Shown here: piece by piece, positions 57,920 to 64,000 of the stretch | How positions within the stretch are numbered: the first letter of the stretch is position 1 | Layout: each line of letters begins with the position of its first letter | Assembly (NCBI RefSeq): GCF_012295575.1 | Contig: NZ_CP051180.1 | Location: 3,100,001-3,164,000 of the forward strand | DNA: 64,000 nt | From: Ferrimonas lipolytica | Lineage (GTDB): Bacteria > Pseudomonadota > Gammaproteobacteria > Enterobacterales > Shewanellaceae | Direction: 5' to 3' | Notes under the pieces: model-generated | What the model was told of the DNA's origin: nothing | What the model saw: only the letters and a program-made list of their open reading frames with translations | The model's database searches: none | Made by a program: the position numbers and the translations under genes

Positions 57920-58433
57920 CACCAAGGTGAGCCATCGGCAAGCTGTCTCAATGAGCGTTTTTGTACTCAAACTGCTTGATAATATCACCGCTCATAGCAA
58001 GTCGCATCAATACGAGCGCGTCACCCCAAACGACAATTGCCCAACCACTTTGTCGTCATCTGGAGCGATTAAATCCGCTCCAGATTGCCGGTAAAAATTT
58101 TGATTTCATCTAAACCGCTCAGCAGCGCCGTGGTTGCCGTAGTGAGGCTATAGCCGTCAGACGCAACACTAACGCGAGCTATACCTTAAGCGCAGACAAA
58201 AAAGTCAGCTTACTTGCCGCTGCCAGCAGCGGTAGCAGTAGAACTAACCTCAAATCCAAATTGTCTAAATTTCCCTCTTAGCCGACTGGCGCTGACGCTT
58301 CATAGCAGCTGCCGGTCGCGGTCGGATACAATCACAGTAAATTGTAATTCGCCTAGGTATAGGAGATCGCTGGCGACGCTGGCTATAATGGCTACCCACG
58401 CATTGAATGCGACCAAGGTAGAGAATAATAACA
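57920..58433. other. 514-bp gene-free region upstream of ubiD
   Basis: No convincing gene on either strand. It holds a hairpin TCTGGAGCG/CGCTCCAGA (58059-58084) without T-tract, a second near-hairpin around 58215-58235 (GCCGCTGCcaGCAGCGG), and a candidate -10 TATAAT (58384-58389) without a good -35, likely part of the ubiD promoter. It could be a decayed gene or house a small RNA; the sequence alone does not tell. Confidence 0.5.
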
Positions 58434-59906
58434 ATGAAGTTTAGGGACTTACGTTCATTCGTCGATCACCTTGAGGCCAAAGGTGAATTAAAGCGGATCA
58501 GCACCGAAGTTGATCCTCACCTTGAAATGACCGAGATTTGTGATCGAATTCTTCGCGCCGGCGGTCCAGCAATCCTGTTTGAAAATCCCAAAGGCAGCAC
58601 CATGCCGGTGTTGGCCAATCTATTCGGCACGCCGAAACGAGTGGCGATGGCGTTAGGTCATGAAGACCCTAAAGCGCTTCGACAAGTCGGCGAACTGCTG
58701 GCATTCCTTAAAGAGCCTGAGCCACCATCTGGCTTTAAAGATGCTATTGCCAAGGTGCCGATGTTTAAGCAGGCGCTCAACATGCCACCGAAAGAGGTTA
58801 AGCGTCCGCAGTGCCAACAAATTGTCTTTGAGGGCGATGATGTCGATCTCACCGCCCTACCAGTGCAACACTGCTGGCCTGGCGATGTGGCGCCACTGGT
58901 TACCTGGGGCTTAACCATCACTCAGGGACCAAACAAAAAACGACAAAACCTCGGTATCTACCGCCAGCAGCTACTCAACAAAAACCAGCTGATCATGCGT
59001 TGGTTGGCCCACCGTGGCGGCGCCTTAGATTATCAAGAATTTCAAAAACTTAACCCGGGTGAACGCTACCCAGTGGTTGTTGCTCTAGGGGCGGATCCAG
59101 TCACCATTCTTGGTGCAGTAACTCCAGTGCCCGACTCCATGAGTGAGTACGCCTTTGCCGGGTTGTTACGTGGCGAGCGTACCGAAGTAGCTAAGGCACT
59201 AAGTTGCGACCTGCAGGTGCCAGCGACCTCAGAAATCATCCTTGAAGGTTACCTAGAGCCAGGCCTAGAAGCGCCGGAAGGGCCATACGGTGACCACACT
59301 GGTTACTACAACGAAGTGGAAACCTTCCCAGTATTTACCGTGACCCACATGACCATGCGTAAGGATGCTATTTACCACAGCACCTATACCGGTCGTCCGC
59401 CAGATGAACCTGCAATGCTGGGAGTGGCATTAAACGAAGTGTTTGTGCCGATCCTGAAAAAACAGTACCCAGAGATCGAAGATTTCTATTTACCACCTGA
59501 GGGTTGCTCCTACCGGATGGCGGTAATAACCATTAAAAAACAGTATCCTGGGCACGCAAAGCGGGTAATGATGGGAGCCTGGAGTTTCCTCCGTCAGTTT
59601 ATGTATACCAAGTTTATTATCGTCTGCGATGATGATATAAACGCTCGCGACTGGAACGATGTAATTTGGGCGATGACCACTCGAATGGACCCCGCTCGCG
59701 ATACCTTGATGGTTGAGAATACTCCAATCGACTACCTCGACTTTGCCTCACCAGTGCCAAGTTTGGGTTCTAAGATCGGGATGGATGCCACCAACAAGTG
59801 GCCCGGAGAAACGACACGAGAATGGGGTGAACCCATTGTCATGGATGACGAAGTTAAAGCCAAAGTTGATGCCCGTTGGGCAGAATACGGCTTTGAGTCA
59901 GAATAA
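58434..59906 (+). CDS. ubiD: 3-octaprenyl-4-hydroxybenzoate decarboxylase UbiD
   Basis: 490 residues (E. coli 497). It begins [22 protein letters not shown], with the conserved GAIR/GYHRQ-type region here [19 protein letters not shown] and [15 protein letters not shown]. It decarboxylates the ubiquinone precursor using prenylated FMN from UbiX (not in the window). The next gene, fre, is 23 bp downstream; pairing of ubiD with the flavin reductase is common. Confidence 0.95.
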   Translation: MKFRDLRSFVDHLEAKGELKRISTEVDPHLEMTEICDRILRAGGPAILFENPKGSTMPVLANLFGTPKRVAMALGHEDPKALRQVGELLAFLKEPEPPSGFKDAIAKVPMFKQALNMPPKEVKRPQCQQIVFEGDDVDLTALPVQHCWPGDVAPLVTWGLTITQGPNKKRQNLGIYRQQLLNKNQLIMRWLAHRGGALDYQEFQKLNPGERYPVVVALGADPVTILGAVTPVPDSMSEYAFAGLLRGERTEVAKALSCDLQVPATSEIILEGYLEPGLEAPEGPYGDHTGYYNEVETFPVFTVTHMTMRKDAIYHSTYTGRPPDEPAMLGVALNEVFVPILKKQYPEIEDFYLPPEGCSYRMAVITIKKQYPGHAKRVMMGAWSFLRQFMYTKFIIVCDDDINARDWNDVIWAMTTRMDPARDTLMVENTPIDYLDFASPVPSLGSKIGMDATNKWPGETTREWGEPIVMDDEVKAKVDARWAEYGFESE

Positions 59907-59929
59907 TAATAAAACGAAGAATGGATGCT

Positions 59930-60622
59930 ATGAGTCGTACTTTGTGCCAAGTGGAAAGCATAACTCCGCTAACTGAAACCGTATTTAAAGTGGTATTAAC
60001 GCCAGAGCACAGCTTTGATTTTGTGGCTGGCCAGTATCTAACGATTGTACTGAGCGAAGAGGATAAACGCCCCTTCTCTATCGCCTCAAAGCCAGGGGAG
60101 CGTCAGCTCGAACTGCACATCGGTGCCTTCGTCGCTGAAAGTTACGCAATGCAGGTGATGGAGCACCTCCGCACCCATAGCGCTATCGAAATCGAGGCTC
60201 CTTTAGGTAATGCCAGTTTGCGCCCTGATAACAAACGCTCACGGATTATGGTTGCTGGGGGCACCGGCTTTTCCTATATCCATTCCATGCTGCAACAACT
60301 GCTTGCCGAGAGCGATAAGCGCACTACGTTCCTGTACTGGGGTTGCCGTGATCTCAACGGCATGTACCTTAAATCGGTAGCAGATAAATTTTCACAACTG
60401 CACCCACACCTAAGCTTTATTCCGGTGTTTGATGAGATGGTTGAAGGCTACCGTCAAGGCTCGGTAATTGAAGCGGTATGCGATGATTTTAGTGACCTCA
60501 GTGGCTACGACATCTATGTTGCCGGTCGCTTTGAAATGGCTGCCGTCGCGCGGGATAAGTTTACCGCTAATGGCGCGCTTACCGAGCACCTCATTGGTGA
60601 TGCTTTTGCCTTTCTAAAGTAA
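59930..60622 (+). CDS. fre: NAD(P)H-flavin reductase Fre
   Basis: 230 residues, similar in length to E. coli Fre (233). Flavin/NAD domains: FVAGQYLTIVLSEEDKRPFSIASKPG, LELHIGAFVAES, IMVAGGTGFSYIHSML and the C-terminal YVAGRFEMAAVARDKF. It reduces free FMN/FAD/riboflavin. The ATG at 59930 is within frame of a possible start at 59921. Confidence 0.93.
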   Translation: MSRTLCQVESITPLTETVFKVVLTPEHSFDFVAGQYLTIVLSEEDKRPFSIASKPGERQLELHIGAFVAESYAMQVMEHLRTHSAIEIEAPLGNASLRPDNKRSRIMVAGGTGFSYIHSMLQQLLAESDKRTTFLYWGCRDLNGMYLKSVADKFSQLHPHLSFIPVFDEMVEGYRQGSVIEAVCDDFSDLSGYDIYVAGRFEMAAVARDKFTANGALTEHLIGDAFAFLK

Positions 60623-60750
60623 TCCACTCGCTCGCGATCACAAAGCGGTGCATCATGCTCCGCTTTGTTGGTTTAACGTCCACTAGATCACAGCAATTAT
60701 TTGAGTTGGCAGCGATAATCCGCCGAATTTTTTTCAGCGAGCTCACCGCC

Positions 60751-61335
60751 ATGCTTCAACAACTCCGCCAGCAACAGACCATTCCATTCAGTCAACAGCA
60801 TCAATTATCACTGCTTAACCGCACCGATATGGCCGCCATATGCACCATGCTCAATGATGAACGGGTAAACCAATACCTGTACTTTGCCCCAGCACCAGAG
60901 TCGACCTATCACAGCTACTTTGGGCCACAGTTTGATGCAATGGAACAGAATCTTGCCGCCGGAGAACTACCACAACCGCTAATGGTAGCGATCCGTACCG
61001 AGCAGGGAGAATTTGCCGGAATGGCAGCGTTGATGGCCACTGAGGGTAAGCCCGGTACCTATGATGTGGGATATCAACTACCCGCAAACAGCTGGGGTCA
61101 TGGCTTAGCAACCGCAGCTTGTCGCTTGTTAGTGGATTTTGCTTTCAAGCACTATCAGGCTGAGCGCGTTCAAGCAGATGCCTACGATAGCAACAATGGC
61201 AGTAAGCGGGTGCTGGAGAAAAGTGGCTTAGGCCGCACCCATAAGATCTACGGCCATTTTGAAGGGGGTATCGATCAAAGCTGGTTTGCTATCGATAAAG
61301 CGCAGTGGTTGCGCTCAAGACAAATAGCAGGCTAG
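60751..61335 (+). CDS. GNAT-family N-acetyltransferase
   Basis: 194 residues from ATG 60751; the open frame begins at 60655, but that extension lacks homology. RimJ/RimL-like layout: [50 protein letters not shown] (acetyl-CoA loop) and [18 protein letters not shown]. It likely acetylates a protein N terminus or small amine; substrate unknown. Convergent with ubiA, with the stops only 3 bases apart. Confidence 0.78.
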   Translation: MLQQLRQQQTIPFSQQHQLSLLNRTDMAAICTMLNDERVNQYLYFAPAPESTYHSYFGPQFDAMEQNLAAGELPQPLMVAIRTEQGEFAGMAALMATEGKPGTYDVGYQLPANSWGHGLATAACRLLVDFAFKHYQAERVQADAYDSNNGSKRVLEKSGLGRTHKIYGHFEGGIDQSWFAIDKAQWLRSRQIAG

Positions 61336-62204
61336 ACGATCAGCGCATAGTCCAACACTACCCCAAGGAACAAGGCGGCACCGGCCCAATTGTTGTTGAG
61401 AAACGCTTGGAAACAAGCTTCGCGATCGCGGCCAATAATGAGGCACTGTTGATAGCCAAACAGCAGTGCAACAATCGCGATGGCGGCATAGAAGATCCAC
61501 CCAAGGCCCATCACAATACCGATCGCAGCCAACAACCCCAAGGTAACAAGTTGCAGTAAGCCAATGATGTGACGATCCCAGCGGCCAAACCAAATGGCAC
61601 TAGAACGGATCCCAACCTTTAGATCGTCCTCACGATCGACCATGCCGTACATGGTGTCGTATGCCACAGTCCAGCACCAATTAGCCAGAAACAGTAGCCA
61701 CGCAAGTGGTGCGACCTCTCCAGTTTGCGCAGCAAACGCCATCGGAATCGACCAGCTCCAAACTATCCCTAAGAACATCTGCGGCGCGGGCAAGAAACGT
61801 TTAGTAAAGGGATATATCACCGTTAAAACAATGCCAGCATAGGCCATCTGCACAGTTAACGGGTTGAGTAACGATACCAAGGCAAAGCACACCGCCCCCA
61901 AGATCCCAAACAGCAATAGCGCTTCCCAGCTTTGGATTTCACCATTAGCCAGTGGCCGCATCTGGGTACGGGCGACGTGCTTATCTAGGTTTCGATCTGC
62001 GTAATCGTTGATGATGCAGCCTTCGGCGCGCATCAACCACACCCCGACAAAAAACACCCCCAAGACGAATGGGTCAGGTACACCATCAGCGGCGAACCAC
62101 AACGCCGCCATGGTTGGCCACAACAGCAATAAAGTGCCGATGGGGCGATCTAATCGGGCTAATCGGCGGTAGGCATCCGCTTTACCTTGCATCACAGCGA
62201 GCAT
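61332..62204 (-). CDS. ubiA: 4-hydroxybenzoate octaprenyltransferase UbiA
   Basis: 290 residues, nine membrane helices. The two Asp-rich substrate motifs are seen: [11 protein letters not shown] and DREDDLKVG, with [20 protein letters not shown] at the start. It attaches the prenyl chain to 4-hydroxybenzoate. The start at 62204 follows AAGGA. Unlike many genomes, ubiC is not adjacent. Confidence 0.95.
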   Translation of the reverse strand: MLAVMQGKADAYRRLARLDRPIGTLLLLWPTMAALWFAADGVPDPFVLGVFFVGVWLMRAEGCIINDYADRNLDKHVARTQMRPLANGEIQSWEALLLFGILGAVCFALVSLLNPLTVQMAYAGIVLTVIYPFTKRFLPAPQMFLGIVWSWSIPMAFAAQTGEVAPLAWLLFLANWCWTVAYDTMYGMVDREDDLKVGIRSSAIWFGRWDRHIIGLLQLVTLGLLAAIGIVMGLGWIFYAAIAIVALLFGYQQCLIIGRDREACFQAFLNNNWAGAALFLGVVLDYALIV

Positions 62205-62316
62205 CTTCCTTGCCCTACAACATCACATAAATTAAGGCCATTATGCGCCGCGCCTCGCTGCTGAGCAATGCCTAGCATTGTGCTCCATCGCCGGATCGCA
62301 GCATTCTACGTAGCTA

Positions 62317-62349
62317 AGCATGCTGATGGCTAAACGCCATCAGCATGCT
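62317..62349. repeat. Long hairpin in the ubiA/formate dehydrogenase gap
   Basis: AGCATGCTGATGGC, loop TAAAC, GCCATCAGCATGCT: a perfect 14-bp stem with no T-tract. A second, imperfect inverted repeat (GAGCAATGC / GCATTGTGCTC, 62263-62285) is just before it. They may stabilise RNA ends or be small palindromic repeats; neither is found elsewhere in the window. Confidence 0.6.
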
Positions 62350-62554
62350 AGCGTCACAGATAAATGAAAATATTTATCCTTATCAACAAGATGGTCAGTT
62401 TTAAGGGGGCAAGCGATTACCTTTAAGCAAAAGGTTATCGAAGATAAGTAAATAAGATGCAGTAACCGTAAGCAGTGAAGCTTTGCTTCAAGCCTGAGGT
62501 TTAGCTATTCGCAACCAGTAGCAATAGGTAGAGATGAGCTGGCAACATAGCCAA

Positions 62555-62584
62555 ACAAAAAAGCCCCACCAGCAGGTGAGGCTT
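62555..62584 (-). terminator. Terminator of the formate dehydrogenase operon
   Basis: On the minus strand AGCCTCACC, TGCT loop, GGTGGGGCT then TTTTTTG. It follows the gamma-subunit stop by 25 bp. Confidence 0.85.
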
Positions 62585-62606
62585 AATGAATTGTTAACAA
62601 GCGAGG

Positions 62607-63662
62607 CTAGGTTTTATATTCGATACTGCCATCGGCTTTAATATCGTCATACCACACGTTGTGGTGCTGCTTCGCCCAGTTCTCATCGCAATAACCGCTG
62701 ACCATATTGACCATGCCGCCTTCAGATAACACTGTTGCCATAAAGATATGAACCACAGTGAAACCAGTAATGATCACCGCTGACATGCCATGGATAAGCA
62801 ATGCCTGCAGCGCACCGGTTCTTGAGGTGGCCAACATCTCAGGGAAGAGCAAGAATGCGCCAGAAGCGATTATTGCCAAGCCAAAGATAGTGAAACACCA
62901 GAACCACAGTTTTTCACCGGCATTGGAGAAGCCCGCATCGGGGTGCTTGCCCTTAAATGGCCCAAAGTTGATATAACCACCCACAACCAAGAACCACTTT
63001 AGATCATAGCTAGCCAGCCAATTGTGCTTGAGCCACCTAAACATTACGATGATTGCCGAGATCGCAAACGGAATGGCCATGTAGTCATGCACCGGCTTAG
63101 CAAAGGCTGCCAGTGCTGCCACCCCTTCCGGGCCCAGCAAATCTCCGAACACAAAGCGCCCAGCCATCAATGCTAATCCAGTGAAGATAAGCAATAGGCA
63201 TGGGATTGCCATTATCCAATGCAACACCACATCGAGCTTGCTCCAGCGCAATACCTCTTTGCCAGAATAACCATGCTCGAGTTTGGCTGCGCCGTTAATC
63301 ATCACAAACAATGCGAAGATCACAATCATGCCAAACAGCGCCAATGCCAAAGTCATACTCAACCATGTGGCGCGGTGCTCAAACAGCGATAGATCATATT
63401 GGTTGATCAAGTTGTTATGAAACACATCTTGCGAAGATGTGCGGCCAACCTCACCATCACGAGCCTGTACCCATAAGGGCATTAACTCGAGATCGGCTGA
63501 GTCTTGGGTCTGCACCTTGCCTTCAACCTCGGCGGCTTGCGCCGCCATAATGAATGGAACTAAGGTTTCCGCTTCCTGCTGTTGAGTCGGGGCCGATGCG
63601 GCAAGCACCGCTCCTTGCCAACAGCAAAGAAGTAGTACAACCAGTCGAGTCCAAACCTTCAT
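62607..63662 (-). CDS. Formate dehydrogenase, cytochrome b556 gamma subunit
   Basis: 351 residues. A signal peptide (MKVWTRLVVLLLCCWQGAVLAAS) and a periplasmic N-terminal segment, then a helix at about 100-120 and the cytochrome b core with heme His residues in KLDVVLHWIMAIPC, KPVHDYMAIPFA and LLIHGMSAVIITGFTVVHIF. It is longer than E. coli FdnI (217), as the Shewanella FdhC type is. It passes formate electrons to quinone. The upstream gene is the Fe-S subunit, 8 bp away; the catalytic subunit lies beyond the window. Confidence 0.88.
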   Translation of the reverse strand: MKVWTRLVVLLLCCWQGAVLAASAPTQQQEAETLVPFIMAAQAAEVEGKVQTQDSADLELMPLWVQARDGEVGRTSSQDVFHNNLINQYDLSLFEHRATWLSMTLALALFGMIVIFALFVMINGAAKLEHGYSGKEVLRWSKLDVVLHWIMAIPCLLLIFTGLALMAGRFVFGDLLGPEGVAALAAFAKPVHDYMAIPFAISAIIVMFRWLKHNWLASYDLKWFLVVGGYINFGPFKGKHPDAGFSNAGEKLWFWCFTIFGLAIIASGAFLLFPEMLATSRTGALQALLIHGMSAVIITGFTVVHIFMATVLSEGGMVNMVSGYCDENWAKQHHNVWYDDIKADGSIEYKT

Positions 63663-63670
63663 GCTGCCTC

Positions 63671-64000
63671 CTATCCGGCCCAGCCAGCGTTAGTCGCACC
63701 ACGAACACCAACACGAGCACGGAACACCTTAGAGATCACCTCTGCATCACCGGCTAGCAGCGACTTAGTCGCGCAAACCTCAGCACAGAATGGCAGTTTG
63801 CCTTCGGCAATACGGTTAGCACCATACAGCTGCATCTCTTTATCAGAGCCAACCTCTGCATCTGGACCACCAGCACAATAGGTGCACTTATCCATCTTGC
63901 CTCGTGCACCGAATGCGGTCTGCTTAGGGAACTGAGGAGCGCCGAACGGGCAAGCGTAGAGACAGTAACCACAACCAATACACTTGTCCTTACTGTGACG
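63671..64000 (-). CDS. Formate dehydrogenase iron-sulfur beta subunit, 5' part beyond window
   Basis: The C-terminal 109 residues of an Fe-S subunit; reading is open to the window end. It contains CIGCGYCLYACPFGAPQF ([4Fe-4S] cluster, CxxCxxCxxxCP) and then CTYCAGG and FCAEVCATKSLLAGD of the next cluster set. It carries electrons from the catalytic subunit to cytochrome b. The rest of the operon, including the catalytic selenocysteine/molybdenum subunit, is outside the window. Confidence 0.87.
   Translation of the reverse strand, partial: RHSKDKCIGCGYCLYACPFGAPQFPKQTAFGARGKMDKCTYCAGGPDAEVGSDKEMQLYGANRIAEGKLPFCAEVCATKSLLAGDAEVISKVFRARVGVRGATNAGWAG

Overview
The window looks like a chromosomal segment of a marine, anaerobically respiring gammaproteobacterium, most likely Ferrimonas or a close Shewanella-type Alteromonadales relative. 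This is inferred from gene content and order: a split periplasmic flavocytochrome c; priA-argS-ftsN-hslVU-DUF971; lapD/lapG beside the ubiE-ubiJ-ubiB-tatABC-tatD-hemB block; gppA/rhlB divergent from trxA-rho; ubiD-fre; and a Shewanella-type formate dehydrogenase. About 58 protein genes are supported. No rRNA, tRNA, CRISPR, prophage or transposase gene was seen.

Layout. 1-2.5 kb: a truncated TetR regulator divergent from a Tat-exported flavin reductase and its tetraheme cytochrome, with a perfect CRP site between them. 2.5-9.5 kb: LysE-type exporter, PLD lipoprotein, a PrnB-like heme enzyme plus kynureninase-like pair, a secreted small protein and an Aer-like PAS chemoreceptor. 9.5-14.5 kb: metB-metL-metF divergent from metJ, with tandem MET boxes. 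14.5-17.5 kb: two YeeE/YedE half-transporters divergent from a periplasmic arylsulfate sulfotransferase. 17.8-31.4 kb: malic enzyme, OmpA-like porin, rpmE, priA, argS, ftsN, tapT-like, a Fur-box small gene, a chemoreceptor and hslVU. 31.7-36.4 kb: rhomboid, SDR/DUF2867, a glycosyltransferase, PAP2 and a small membrane protein. 36.6-39.7 kb: rraA and lapD/lapG. 39.8-47 kb: ubiquinone synthesis, Tat export, tatD and hemB. 47-54.8 kb: periplasmic thioredoxin, RarD-like transporter, CoA-disulfide-reductase-like enzyme, TcyP cystine transporter, gppA-like gene and rhlB. 54.9-64 kb: trxA, rho, a monooxygenase, ubiD, fre, a GNAT enzyme, ubiA and the 3' part of a formate dehydrogenase operon.

The most striking non-genic feature is a family of seven related 218-293 bp intergenic elements (17503, 20457, 31458, 35826, 46937, 50325, 52226). 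They have imperfect terminal inverted repeats (GGCTGTGT...TAAGTGTTG at both ends) and AT-rich 8-bp target duplications: four perfect ones abut the ends and two more are 7-bp matches. They behave like a non-autonomous transposable element (MITE). Five of the seven sit in the T-tract of an intrinsic terminator, a sixth lies between two terminators, and the seventh has the stop codon of gppA inside its target duplication. This suggests an element that survives by inserting at transcription ends.

Themes that link the genes: anaerobic respiration (flavocytochrome, formate dehydrogenase, hemB, ubiquinone synthesis, Tat export), sulfur handling (met regulon, YeeE pair, AssT, TcyP, CoA-disulfide reductase), protein quality control (hslVU and trxA with sigma-32-like promoters) and c-di-GMP-controlled adhesion (lapD/lapG, with no adhesin gene in the window).
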